NCBI RefSeq assembly: GCF_003008425.1
Contig: NZ_PXOQ01000007.1
Coordinates: forward strand, 392,419 to 456,418
Direction of reading: 5' to 3'
Origin: Aurantibacter aestuarii
GTDB taxonomy: Bacteria; Bacteroidota; Bacteroidia; Flavobacteriales; Flavobacteriaceae
Length of the DNA: 64,000 nucleotides
This document shows positions 45,777 to 54,070 of the stretch, piece by piece. The translations under genes and the position numbers were made by a program. Below the pieces are notes generated by a model. That model made no database searches. It saw only the letters and a program-made list of their open reading frames with translations, and was not told the DNA's origin. Each line of letters begins with the position of its first letter. The stretch's first letter is position 1.

Positions 45777-46982
45777 TTATAATTTATGAAGTAAATTTTT
45801 AGAAATACGGCTACTCGCAATTTTAGAGGCTATAACGCCTAAAACAGTAATAGTTACAAATACGATTACAAAATTCATCAATTTAATAGCAACCGGATAT
45901 GGTAAATTTGGCGTTAACATAACCAATGAAAAGCTGTATTGCAGTTGTACAATGCCATAGCCTATAACTAAGCCAATAAATCCTCCTAAAACAGACATTA
46001 AAACGCCTTGCATAAAGAAAATATTTCTTATCTGACTTATGGGAGAGCCTAAATTATATAATGTTGAAAGGGTTTTACGCTTGTCTAAAATCATCATAAC
46101 AATTGACCCAATAACATTAAATAAAGCTATGATAAGGACTAAGGTAAAAATTAAATACACCGCAAGATTTTCGGTATTTAGCATTTTATACAAGGCTTCG
46201 TTAAGTTGCGAGGTGTCTTTAATTCTAAAATTTTTACCTAAAGCAGTTTCAATTTGTGTTCTGGTTTCTGAAGATAATTCGGGGTTTTTAAGCTTTATTT
46301 CTAATGAAGAGACTTGATTATCTTTATAGTCTAATAAGTTTTGAGCTGTATTAAAACTGGTAAAAATGTATTTATTATCTAATGCTTCATTTAAGCTATA
46401 AATGCCCACATTTATAGCAGAAAAGGTATTAAAAGCCTGGTCTTCTCTGGTAATTTGACCTTTTCCTGGTTTAGGTACATAGATGTTAATAGCCTTTCCA
46501 TAATCTAAAACTCCAATAGATAATGCACTTGCAATCCCATAACCACTTACAATTTGTGGTGTATTTTGTGTAAGCCAAGAACCGTTATAAAGTATAGAAT
46601 CTGTTAAAGTAATTTTTTCGTAATTCTGGTCTACGCCTTTTATAAACGCCATAACCTGCTTGCCTTCTGAAGTAGCAATAACACGTTCTTCAATAATTTT
46701 AGAGTAAAGGTTTATATTATTTATAGCTTTTAAATCGGTTGCCATTTTAGGCGTTAATTGGAACGATTTACCACTAACACTTTCTACCTTAAAATCCGGA
46801 TCTATAACACTAGTAAATTTTAGAGTAAAATCTCGTAATCCCGAAAATCCGGACAGCACAATAAACAAAGAAGCTGCACCAAGTATAACACCAATTAAAG
46901 CAATATAGGTTATAAAATTAATCGCATTATTACTGCTCTTAGATTTTAAATAGCGCTTAGCGATGTAAAGGGCAAAATTCAA
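45777..46982 (-). CDS. LolC/LolE-like lipoprotein-releasing ABC permease (401 aa)
   Basis: The protein has the MacB-PCD plus FtsX layout. A first membrane helix lies near 22-48 (AINFITYIALIGVILGAASLFIVL in part), then a large periplasmic domain, and three C-terminal helices near 270-300, 320-345 and 362-388. MILDKRKTLSTLYNLG is typical of LolC/E coupling helices. It overlaps nothing but begins 1 nt after rbfA. The ATPase partner LolD is not in the window. Confidence 0.88.
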   Translation of the reverse strand: MNFALYIAKRYLKSKSSNNAINFITYIALIGVILGAASLFIVLSGFSGLRDFTLKFTSVIDPDFKVESVSGKSFQLTPKMATDLKAINNINLYSKIIEERVIATSEGKQVMAFIKGVDQNYEKITLTDSILYNGSWLTQNTPQIVSGYGIASALSIGVLDYGKAINIYVPKPGKGQITREDQAFNTFSAINVGIYSLNEALDNKYIFTSFNTAQNLLDYKDNQVSSLEIKLKNPELSSETRTQIETALGKNFRIKDTSQLNEALYKMLNTENLAVYLIFTLVLIIALFNVIGSIVMMILDKRKTLSTLYNLGSPISQIRNIFFMQGVLMSVLGGFIGLVIGYGIVQLQYSFSLVMLTPNLPYPVAIKLMNFVIVFVTITVLGVIASKIASSRISKNLLHKL

Positions 46983-46983
46983 C

Positions 46984-47379
46984 CTATTGTTTTTTACGTT
47001 TTTCTAATAAGTCGCGGTTTGTAATAGGATTATCTGTACGCTTTAAAGATTGCTCAATTTTGTCAATATGTTCTAAAGAATCGTCTACAAAAAATTCTAA
47101 ATTTGGCATACGACGTAATTGGTTTTTAGTACGTTGTGCCATTTCATGACGTATAAATGGAGTATTAGAACGAATACCTTCTATTAATTCTTTAGCTTTA
47201 TTATTAGGAAAAATACTTAAGTAAACTTTAGCAACTCCTAAATCTACCGTTACTTTTACTTTAGATACAGATATAATTATACCACGCATACCACCTTGTG
47301 TTGCTGCGGTTTGTAAGATATCGGCTAAGTCTTTTTGTAAGACCGTGCCTATTTTTTTTTGTCTTTGCGTTTCTTCCAT
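46984..47379 (-). CDS. rbfA: 30S ribosome-binding factor A
   Basis: A 131-residue KH-domain protein with QKKIGTVLQKDLADIL, VSKVKVTVDLGVAKVYLSIF and the C-terminal LEFFVDDSLEHIDKIE. It assists 16S maturation and cold adaptation. A -7 box TATTTTTG ends 4 nt before its ATG, suggesting a leaderless transcript. It precedes the LolC/E-like gene in the same unit. Confidence 0.95.
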   Translation of the reverse strand: MEETQRQKKIGTVLQKDLADILQTAATQGGMRGIIISVSKVKVTVDLGVAKVYLSIFPNNKAKELIEGIRSNTPFIRHEMAQRTKNQLRRMPNLEFFVDDSLEHIDKIEQSLKRTDNPITNRDLLEKRKKQ

Positions 47380-47383
47380 AGTG

Positions 47384-47391
47384 CAAAAATA
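47384..47391 (-). promoter_or_regulatory. Candidate -7 box for rbfA
   Basis: The minus strand reads TATTTTTG with 4 nt to the ATG, the same spacing as holB. Confidence 0.5.
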
Positions 47392-47411
47392 GTGTTATTT
47401 AAAGATTTAAG

Positions 47412-47419
47412 TACTTTTG
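47412..47419 (+). promoter_or_regulatory. Candidate -7 box for mce
   Basis: TACTTTTG (TAnnTTTG) lies 20 bp from the divergent rbfA box and 38 nt before the mce ATG. Confidence 0.45.
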
Positions 47420-47457
47420 TAAACAAAAATTATACCTAACCTAAAGATACATTTTTT

Positions 47458-47859
47458 ATGAATAACATAGAACATATTGGCATTGCTGTTAAAAATCTTA
47501 AAGATTCCAACGCGTTATTTTCAAAATTATTTGGGAAACCTCATTATAAAGAAGAAGCTGTAGAAAGTGAAGGCGTTAATACATCTTTTTTTAAAGTAGG
47601 GTCTAATAAAATTGAATTATTAGAAGCTACAAACCCAGACAGTCCTATAGCAAAATTTATAGAGAAAAAAGGTGAAGGCATCCATCATATTGCATTTGAT
47701 GTAGATGATATTGAAGCTGAGATTAAACGCCTTAAAAATGAGGCTTTTATCGTACTGAATGAAACGCCTAAAAAAGGTGCCGATAATAAGCTGGTAGCCT
47801 TTTTACATCCCAAAAGTAGTAATGGTGTTTTAATTGAATTATGCCAAGAGATTAGATAA
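47458..47859 (+). CDS. mce: Methylmalonyl-CoA epimerase
   Basis: The 133-residue vicinal-oxygen-chelate protein has EHIGIAVKNL at the start, KIELLEATNPDSPIAKFIEKKGEG, IHHIAFDVDD and LIELCQE at the end. The metal ligands (two His, Gln/Glu and Glu) are in place. It interconverts (R)- and (S)-methylmalonyl-CoA in propionate metabolism. Confidence 0.93.
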   Translation: MNNIEHIGIAVKNLKDSNALFSKLFGKPHYKEEAVESEGVNTSFFKVGSNKIELLEATNPDSPIAKFIEKKGEGIHHIAFDVDDIEAEIKRLKNEAFIVLNETPKKGADNKLVAFLHPKSSNGVLIELCQEIR

Positions 47860-47915
47860 CTAAAATTTTTCTTGCTGAAAATTAAAATATGTAGTAATAT
47901 TGCATCCTCGATTGC

Positions 47916-47989
47916 GGTCCTATAACTCAGCTGGTTAGAGTATCTGACTCATAATCAGAAAGTCCCTGGTTCGAGCCCAGGTGGGACCA
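47916..47989 (+). tRNA. tRNA with CAU anticodon (Ile2 or elongator Met)
   Basis: A full cloverleaf can be drawn: acceptor GGTCCTA with TGGGACC, D arm ACTC...GAGT, anticodon stem TCTGA/TCAGA around CTCATAA, and T arm CCTGG TTCGAGC CCAGG. The discriminator is A and CCA is not encoded. Pairs C4-G69 and C5-G68 are those that TilS prefers in E. coli tRNA-Ile2, so lysidine-modified Ile is possible, but elongator Met is not excluded. A possible promoter TAATATTG lies 18 nt upstream. Confidence 0.93.
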
Positions 47990-48000
47990 CTTCAATTGAC

Positions 48001-48032
48001 AAGCCTTTACAGTAATGTAAAGGCTTTTTTTT
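48001..48032 (+). terminator. Intrinsic terminator after the tRNA gene
   Basis: AAGCCTTTAC pairs with GTAAAGGCTT around a 4-nt loop, followed by eight T. Confidence 0.92.
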
Positions 48033-48104
48033 CTTATAATTATTTAATCACTCAACGAAAGGCACCAGTTACTCATTTAAACTTTTTAATATAACGCGTT
48101 TTCT

Positions 48105-48112
48105 TAATTTTG
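48105..48112 (+). promoter_or_regulatory. Candidate -7 box for the exported three-gene unit
   Basis: TAATTTTG ends 5 nt before the ATG at 48118, which predicts a leaderless or nearly leaderless mRNA. Confidence 0.45.
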
Positions 48113-48117
48113 ATAGT

Positions 48118-48858
48118 ATGATGAAAACAACTTTATTATTTAGTGCATTGCTTGTAGTATTAAATGTATCGGCTCAATTACGGGGACCAGATTCGTTTAA
48201 ATTTAGGTTTATAGATAAAGAAGAACTCATTATAAATCCTGTAATAAGAGTTTCATCCAAAAGTTTACATAGAACGCAAAATGGACTTAATTTTAAAAAA
48301 GATGCATTAGATTTTTATAGTCACCACATTTCAAAAAATGAGCATTTAATAATTGCCAATACTGTATTTTTCCCTCTAATAACATGTATTGAAGCAAGAT
48401 TGCATAAAAAAGTGATGAAGCTTATTATTTTGAATTTTAACTTTATGATGCCAGAATACACAAATGCTAATATCATTTTTTCGGAAGGAGATTATTTATA
48501 TATACCCAGTTATAGTCAAGGAAATCAAATAGAATCTTTATCGGACAAAGCAGAAAAAATAAAACTAATAAAAACTTCTAAGAATTTCGAAATTTTTAAA
48601 AAAGTAAAGGCTCTTAATTGTTCAACAATAGATACGTTGTTTCAAGTAAGAGATAAAAATAATCAGCTCATTTTAGTAAAAAACTATATAAATACGTATT
48701 TAAATTCTACAACTAAAGATCAATTTGAGGACGTTATATTACCTTATTATCTAAATAATGACATAAAAGGTTATGTGTATCTGTCTACAAATAAAAACTC
48801 CTGTGAATATCTACAATTTACCGAAGAATTATTAAAAAAATTCAGTTTAAAAAAATAA
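48118..48858 (+). CDS. Exported protein of unknown function (246 aa)
   Basis: A Sec signal peptide (MMKTTLLFSALLVVLNVSAQ) precedes a mature part without recognisable domains. It contains two basic patches, a Phe- and Ile-rich core and a Lys-rich C-terminus. The start at 48118 or the next codon (48121) is uncertain. It is the first of three exported genes separated by 4 nt and then overlapping. I do not recognise the family. Confidence 0.65.
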   Translation: MMKTTLLFSALLVVLNVSAQLRGPDSFKFRFIDKEELIINPVIRVSSKSLHRTQNGLNFKKDALDFYSHHISKNEHLIIANTVFFPLITCIEARLHKKVMKLIILNFNFMMPEYTNANIIFSEGDYLYIPSYSQGNQIESLSDKAEKIKLIKTSKNFEIFKKVKALNCSTIDTLFQVRDKNNQLILVKNYINTYLNSTTKDQFEDVILPYYLNNDIKGYVYLSTNKNSCEYLQFTEELLKKFSLKK

Positions 48859-48862
48859 GTAA

Positions 48863-49405
48863 ATGAAAAAATTAATGCTTTGCATCTTCACATTAAGTAT
48901 CACCTTAACGTCCTTTAGCCAAGCTAGTAATAGCGGTCATTTTGAGTTAACCGTACATTTTGATACCGATATACCTATTGAAACGATAGTACCTCACTAT
49001 TTTAAAACATCTGGCAATGTTTTAAATAGTGTTAGTTATTCGATAAATAAGTTAGAAAACTCCATGACATTAAAAGGATATAATAGCTACATTGTTAATG
49101 TAAACTTTCCTCTACTTGCATTTATGGTAACTAGCTCTAACATACCCGAACATGAAATTAAACCTATAGAAACCAAAAGGTTCTATTACCTCAGTTCGCA
49201 CAATGTTAGTTCATATACAGGCGAACAAAATAAACACATTTTCTTTTCTAAGAAAAAAGAACACTTGGTAATTATAGCCAGTCAAAAAATTAACCATGCA
49301 GAAAACGTACACCAAACTTTAGAATTAAATAAAGTACATTATTACGATGGAGACCCCATGAATCTTTCAATAACAAATGAATTAGTCAAAATCAATCGGT
49401 TATGA
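48863..49405 (+). CDS. Exported protein of unknown function (180 aa)
   Basis: Signal peptide MKKLMLCIFTLSITLTSFSQ is followed by a predicted beta-rich domain (HFELTVHFDTDIPIETIVP, LENSMTLKGYNSYIVNV). No known domain is apparent. Its stop overlaps the next start as ATGA. The 4-nt gap to the previous gene supports one transcript. Confidence 0.65.
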   Translation: MKKLMLCIFTLSITLTSFSQASNSGHFELTVHFDTDIPIETIVPHYFKTSGNVLNSVSYSINKLENSMTLKGYNSYIVNVNFPLLAFMVTSSNIPEHEIKPIETKRFYYLSSHNVSSYTGEQNKHIFFSKKKEHLVIIASQKINHAENVHQTLELNKVHYYDGDPMNLSITNELVKINRL

Positions 49406-49977
49406 AAAAATTAATTTTTTGCAGTCTTTGTTTATTAGGTTCTTTGGGTTTAAATGCTCAAGATGGCGTGTTTTGGGGATATACCGTAAAATTAGAATTT
49501 GAAACATTTCAATTTAAAAAATCAACAGATAGTATTGTTTCTATTAAATTTTATGAGAATACCTCATCAGAACCTTATTTACCAAGTCGTGGAAACTGTT
49601 ATTCTGGAGTAAAAACAAGTGGTACTAATAGTTTTAATTACATCATATCAAAATCTTGCTCCGCTATTGGTGGGCCAAATTCCTTCTTAAAAATTAAACC
49701 GCCAAACCTTTATTTGTATTTTACCATTACGTCTAAAGGCTTTAAAAAACAACCTTATACATACGTAAAAGTAATACCAATTTATTTTTCAGCTACAGAA
49801 AAAAATGGAGCAATATGGAACTTAAGTCAGATAAATTTAAAAGACTATTTACATATAGACGCTTTACCTAAAGCAATAAAAGTAAATAATTTAGAAAATT
49901 TTGAGTTTATAAGTCCGAGTTTATTAGATGTTGAAGTGTTTTCTTTAATTGAACTGAACAGTAATGATGAACTTTAA
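49402..49977 (+). CDS. Exported protein of unknown function (191 aa)
   Basis: Signal peptide MKKLIFCSLCLLGSLGLNAQ and a beta-rich mature part (YTVKLEFETFQF, YLYFTITSKGF, YTYVKVIPIYF) with one cysteine pair (GNCYSG and SKSCSA). It has no membrane helix and no sorting domain. It is coupled by ATGA to the gene before it. Confidence 0.65.
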   Translation: MKKLIFCSLCLLGSLGLNAQDGVFWGYTVKLEFETFQFKKSTDSIVSIKFYENTSSEPYLPSRGNCYSGVKTSGTNSFNYIISKSCSAIGGPNSFLKIKPPNLYLYFTITSKGFKKQPYTYVKVIPIYFSATEKNGAIWNLSQINLKDYLHIDALPKAIKVNNLENFEFISPSLLDVEVFSLIELNSNDEL

Positions 49978-50012
49978 ACTTGCCTTTTAGAAAAATGATT
50001 GTAAAATTTCTT

Positions 50013-50020
50013 TACTTTTG
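50013..50020 (+). promoter_or_regulatory. Candidate -7 box for manA
   Basis: TACTTTTG (TAnnTTTG) ends 20 nt before the manA ATG. Confidence 0.5.
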
Positions 50021-50040
50021 TTTTTAGACTAATAACTTCT

Positions 50041-51012
50041 ATGGCTTTATATCCTCTAAAATTCGAACCTATTTTTAAATACCGCATGTGGGGTGGTAAT
50101 AAATTAAAGTCTGAACTTCATAAAGATTATGAGGAAGATTGCATAGGGGAATCTTGGGAAATTTCAGATGTGGAACATGATGAGTCTATTGTTGCATCTG
50201 GTAACTTAAAAGGAAAAAGCTTAAAAGAATTAATTTCAACGTATAAAGATGACTTTTTAGGTAAAAAAGTTTACGAACAGTTTGGAGAGAAATTCCCATT
50301 ACTTATTAAGTTTATTGATGCCAAAACGCCACTTTCTATACAAGTTCACCCTAGTAACGAGGTCGCAAAAGAGCGCCATAATTCATTTGGGAAAAATGAA
50401 ATGTGGTACATTATGCAGGCCGATAAAGATGCTGAAATTATTGTAGGTTTTGAAAATGACACCAATAAAAAAGATTACCAAACACATTTAGAAAATGGTA
50501 AGGTATTAGAGTTAATGCATCATGAAAACGTTTCAAAAGGCGACACGTATTATATTCCAACAGGACGCATACACGCTATAGGTGCAGGAGTTTTGTTAGC
50601 AGAAATACAACAAACATCAGATATTACCTATCGTGTTTACGATTATGATCGTGTAGATGCTTCAACAGGTGAAAAAAGAGAACTCCATAATGATTTGGCT
50701 TTAGATGTGATTGATTTTAAACGTCAGGATTCTTATAAAACCAATTATGTATCAGAATTAAACCAATCTAACCAACTCGTTCATTCACCTTACTTTAAAA
50801 CTAATTTCTTACCTATTAATGGAGAAATTGTAAAAGACTATTCCACTTTAGATTCTTTTGTTATTTTAATGTGCGTATCTGGAGAAGCATCATTAATATG
50901 TAATAATATAGATTACAAAATAGCGCTAGGAGAAACTATTTTAATTCCAGCTACGATAACTTCTTTTAAAATTGAAGCCAAACAAGCTGAGCTATTAGAG
51001 GTTTTTATGTAA
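50041..51012 (+). CDS. manA: Mannose-6-phosphate isomerase, class I
   Basis: A 323-residue cupin enzyme. Zinc ligands are visible in SIQVHPSNEVAKE (Gln, His) and KNEMWYIM (Glu), and PTGRIHAIGAGVLLAEIQQ carries the last His and active-site residues. It converts fructose-6-P to mannose-6-P and feeds GDP-mannose for glycans. Monocistronic with its own promoter box. Confidence 0.93.
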   Translation: MALYPLKFEPIFKYRMWGGNKLKSELHKDYEEDCIGESWEISDVEHDESIVASGNLKGKSLKELISTYKDDFLGKKVYEQFGEKFPLLIKFIDAKTPLSIQVHPSNEVAKERHNSFGKNEMWYIMQADKDAEIIVGFENDTNKKDYQTHLENGKVLELMHHENVSKGDTYYIPTGRIHAIGAGVLLAEIQQTSDITYRVYDYDRVDASTGEKRELHNDLALDVIDFKRQDSYKTNYVSELNQSNQLVHSPYFKTNFLPINGEIVKDYSTLDSFVILMCVSGEASLICNNIDYKIALGETILIPATITSFKIEAKQAELLEVFM

Positions 51013-51090
51013 ATTAATACGATAACTCATAATGTGTTTTGAGGCTATCTATATTAATTGTAATTTTAAAGTCTACTTTAAAATTTATAC

Positions 51091-52899
51091 ATGAAAAAAT
51101 TATTTATACCGTTACTTTCAGTAGCATTCGTGTTAACTTCTTGTAATTCTTCTCAAGAAGCAGTTGCACAAACAAACACTCCACAAACGCCTTTAACATC
51201 TAAAACCTCAACATACTGGCAACAACATGTTGACTATGATATGAGTATTGATATGGACGTGAATACCTTTAAATATAAAGGAAATCAAACACTTAAATAC
51301 ACGAACAACTCTCCAGATGTTTTAAACCGAGTCTATTACCATTTATACTTTAATGCGTTTCAACCAGGTAGTGAAATGGATGTGAGATCTCGCAGTATTG
51401 CAGATCCAGACCGACGTGTTGGCGATCGTATTAGCAAATTACAACCAGATGAAATTGGGTACATTAAAGTAAACGCTTTAACCCAAAATGGTACAACTTT
51501 AACGCATGAAACGGTTGGTACTGTTTTAGAAGTTAATTTAAGTAAGCCAATCCAACCTGGGGAAACTGTAACATTTAAAATGGATTTTGATGCTCAAGTT
51601 CCTGTACAAATTAGACGTTCTGGACGTAATAATGCCGAAGGTGTTGCTCTTTCTATGACACAATGGTACCCAAAATTAGCCGAATATGATTTTGAAGGTT
51701 GGCATGCAGACCCATATATTGGTAGAGAATTTCATGGGGTTTGGGGAGATTTTGATGTGAAATTAACCATAGACAAAAATTACGTGGTTGGTGGCACAGG
51801 TTATCAACAAGGTGAAGCTAAAATAAATGGGTCTAAAAAAACACTTCATTTTAAAGCTCCAAAAGTACACGACTTTACTTGGGCTGCAGATCCAGATTTT
51901 ATTCACGATACCATGCAGGTTCCAAATGGACCATTATTACATTTTTACTATAAAAAAGATTTAGAGCAAACCTATTTAGATAACTGGAAAAACTTACAAC
52001 CTAAAACGGTAGAGTTAATGCAGTATTTTAGTGAAAACATTGGTAAATATCCTTACGAGCAATATTCCGTTATTCAAGGCGGCGATGGTGGAATGGAGTA
52101 TGCTATGTGTACTTTAATTACAGGACAGCGTAAATTTGGTAGCTTAGTTGGTGTTACGGCACACGAATTGGCTCACAGTTGGTTTCAGTTTTTATTAGCC
52201 ACTAATGAAGCTAAACATGAGTGGATGGATGAAGGTTTTACCAGCTATATTAGCGATTTGGCTATGAATGAAGTTATGAATGAAAACAAATCATTTCCTA
52301 CTGAAGGTGCTTATAAAAGTTACTATGGTTTAGCTAAATCTGGTATAGAACAACCGCAAAGTACGCATGCCGATCGATATAATTATAATGGAGCTTATGG
52401 TGTTTCTGCCTACAGTAAAGGTGAAGTATTTTTAGCACAATTAGGTTATATTATAGGTGAAGAAAACTTAGCTAAAACCCTTAAAAAGTATTTTGCAGAT
52501 TTTTCATTTAAACACCCAAGACCTATTGATATTATTCGTTCTGCCGAAAAAGTATCTGGTTTAGAATTAGATTGGTATTTAATGGATTGGACACAAACTA
52601 CAAATACAATTGATTACGCAGTAGATAGTGTTGAAGGTTCTAAAATTACTTTAAGTCGTAAGGCTTTAATGCCAATGCCATTAGATTTAAAAGTTGAATA
52701 TACTGATGGTACAACAGAAGATATATACATTCCACTACAAATGATGCGTGGCGAAAAACCTACCACAGCAACCATTTTAAAAGACTGGGCTTGGGCATAT
52801 CCAACCTATGAGTTTACAGCAAAAAAAGCGGTTAAATCTGTAGAGATTGACCCTAAACAACGTATGGCAGATATTGATAAAACAAATAATAAAAAGTAA
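51091..52899 (+). CDS. M1 family metallopeptidase, lipoprotein (602 aa)
   Basis: A lipoprotein signal with lipobox LTSC (Cys18) precedes a gluzincin domain. The zinc site HELAHSW begins near residue 357, and the third ligand is the Glu in WMDEGF exactly 18 residues after the second His. GDGGMEYAMCT is the GxMEN-like exopeptidase loop in a variant form. It is probably an envelope aminopeptidase that digests peptides. A terminator follows. Confidence 0.93.
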   Translation: MKKLFIPLLSVAFVLTSCNSSQEAVAQTNTPQTPLTSKTSTYWQQHVDYDMSIDMDVNTFKYKGNQTLKYTNNSPDVLNRVYYHLYFNAFQPGSEMDVRSRSIADPDRRVGDRISKLQPDEIGYIKVNALTQNGTTLTHETVGTVLEVNLSKPIQPGETVTFKMDFDAQVPVQIRRSGRNNAEGVALSMTQWYPKLAEYDFEGWHADPYIGREFHGVWGDFDVKLTIDKNYVVGGTGYQQGEAKINGSKKTLHFKAPKVHDFTWAADPDFIHDTMQVPNGPLLHFYYKKDLEQTYLDNWKNLQPKTVELMQYFSENIGKYPYEQYSVIQGGDGGMEYAMCTLITGQRKFGSLVGVTAHELAHSWFQFLLATNEAKHEWMDEGFTSYISDLAMNEVMNENKSFPTEGAYKSYYGLAKSGIEQPQSTHADRYNYNGAYGVSAYSKGEVFLAQLGYIIGEENLAKTLKKYFADFSFKHPRPIDIIRSAEKVSGLELDWYLMDWTQTTNTIDYAVDSVEGSKITLSRKALMPMPLDLKVEYTDGTTEDIYIPLQMMRGEKPTTATILKDWAWAYPTYEFTAKKAVKSVEIDPKQRMADIDKTNNKK

Positions 52900-52917
52900 T
52901 ATCAAAATCTCTTTAAT

Positions 52918-52948
52918 AAAAAAACCACCTAAATTAGGTGGTTTTTTT
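52918..52948. terminator. Bidirectional intrinsic terminator
   Basis: AAAAACCACCT and AGGTGGTTTTT form a stem with a 5-nt loop. It separates the convergent peptidase and peroxiredoxin genes. Confidence 0.9.
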
Positions 52949-52949
52949 A

Positions 52950-53585
52950 TTATAAAGCTTCAATAATAGCTTCTAAGTCGGCACGTTTTTTATAATCGGC
53001 ATCTACATAATGATAAGTAATTTCTCCAGCTTGATTAACAACATAGGTTGCTGGAATTGGAAGTTGAGCTTCTACTTCCATATCACTTTTCGATAATTCT
53101 ATACCATTTTCGTAATAAATATTTATTAAACTTGGCGGTAACGTATAAGCCAAACTTAATGCATTTGCATATTTATTATTCACATCAGACAAAATCGTAA
53201 ACTTTAAATTATTAATTTCTTTTGTTTGAAAAGATTGATTTGGTAATTCTGGTGTAATAGCAATTAAACTATAACCTTTATCAACAATATCTGGTAAAAT
53301 ACGCTGTAATGCTTTGAGTTGAAGATTACAAAAAGGACACCAACCACCGCGATAAAAGGTAATGACTAAAGGGGTTTGTTTAATTAAATCATAAATCTTT
53401 ATTGGAATTCCATTTGAATCTATCAAACTTCCATTAGGAAGTGAGTCTCCAGTTTTTAACGTTCTGGTTAATAAATCACTAGATTTTAAAGTTCTTACGG
53501 ACCAATCCGTAATTTGCAAATACTCTTTTGAAGCGTTTTGTTCATATTCGCTTACAAAAGCCTTTAGTTGGTTAGTAAAAGACAT
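52950..53585 (-). CDS. Peroxiredoxin-like AhpC/TSA family protein (211 aa)
   Basis: The thioredoxin-fold signature FYRGGWCPFCNLQLKAL has two cysteines in a CxxC arrangement, as in the AhpC/TSA-like alkyl hydroperoxide family. I chose the ATG at 53585 (MSFTNQLKAFVSEYEQ), since the longer frame begins with a TTG at 53633 and adds a segment not typical of the family. It probably reduces peroxides in the cytoplasm. Confidence 0.87.
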   Translation of the reverse strand: MSFTNQLKAFVSEYEQNASKEYLQITDWSVRTLKSSDLLTRTLKTGDSLPNGSLIDSNGIPIKIYDLIKQTPLVITFYRGGWCPFCNLQLKALQRILPDIVDKGYSLIAITPELPNQSFQTKEINNLKFTILSDVNNKYANALSLAYTLPPSLINIYYENGIELSKSDMEVEAQLPIPATYVVNQAGEITYHYVDADYKKRADLEAIIEAL

Positions 53586-53685
53586 TGTAATAATATTTAG
53601 TTGGTTAAAAAGACTTAATTTTGAATTCTTCAAATCAAGATTAAATCCTAAGATAACTAAAACTTCTCTATATTTACCAATAATT

Positions 53686-54060
53686 ATGGATTTTACTTAC
53701 AAAAAAAACGAAAAACTTAAAAGTAAAAAGGCTGTAGACCAGATATTTACAAACGGCAAGTCCATTTCGGCATATCCTTTGCGGTTAGTTTTTGTAAAAA
53801 ATAATACAAGTTTAAAAGTTGGTGTTTCAGTAAGTAAGCGAAATTTTAAAAATGCTGTTCACAGAAATAGGATTAAACGCTTACTAAGAGAGGCTTACCG
53901 CTTAAACAAATCCGTATTATACGATAATCAACTTACAGACTATGCTTTTATGATTATTTATAATCATAAAGATATGCCAGATTTTGAACTAATTAATGAA
54001 AAAACTAAAAAACTGTTTCATAAATTTATAGAACAAAATAGAGACGTTACAAACTTCTAA
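53686..54060 (+). CDS. rnpA: Ribonuclease P protein component
   Basis: The 124-residue protein has the RnpA layout: KKNEKLKSKKAVDQIFTNG, PLRLVFVKN, VGVSVSKRNFKNAVHRNRIKRL with the RNR motif. It binds the RNase P RNA to mature tRNA 5' ends. dnaA and rpmH are not adjacent. The S41 peptidase gene follows after 10 nt. Confidence 0.94.
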   Translation: MDFTYKKNEKLKSKKAVDQIFTNGKSISAYPLRLVFVKNNTSLKVGVSVSKRNFKNAVHRNRIKRLLREAYRLNKSVLYDNQLTDYAFMIIYNHKDMPDFELINEKTKKLFHKFIEQNRDVTNF

Positions 54061-54070
54061 ATCCCTAAAA

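Noticed and set aside
53686..54060. rnpA as a mark of the replication origin
   Set aside because: rpmH, dnaA and other origin genes are not next to it, so rnpA alone gives no origin signal; the parS sites are better evidence.
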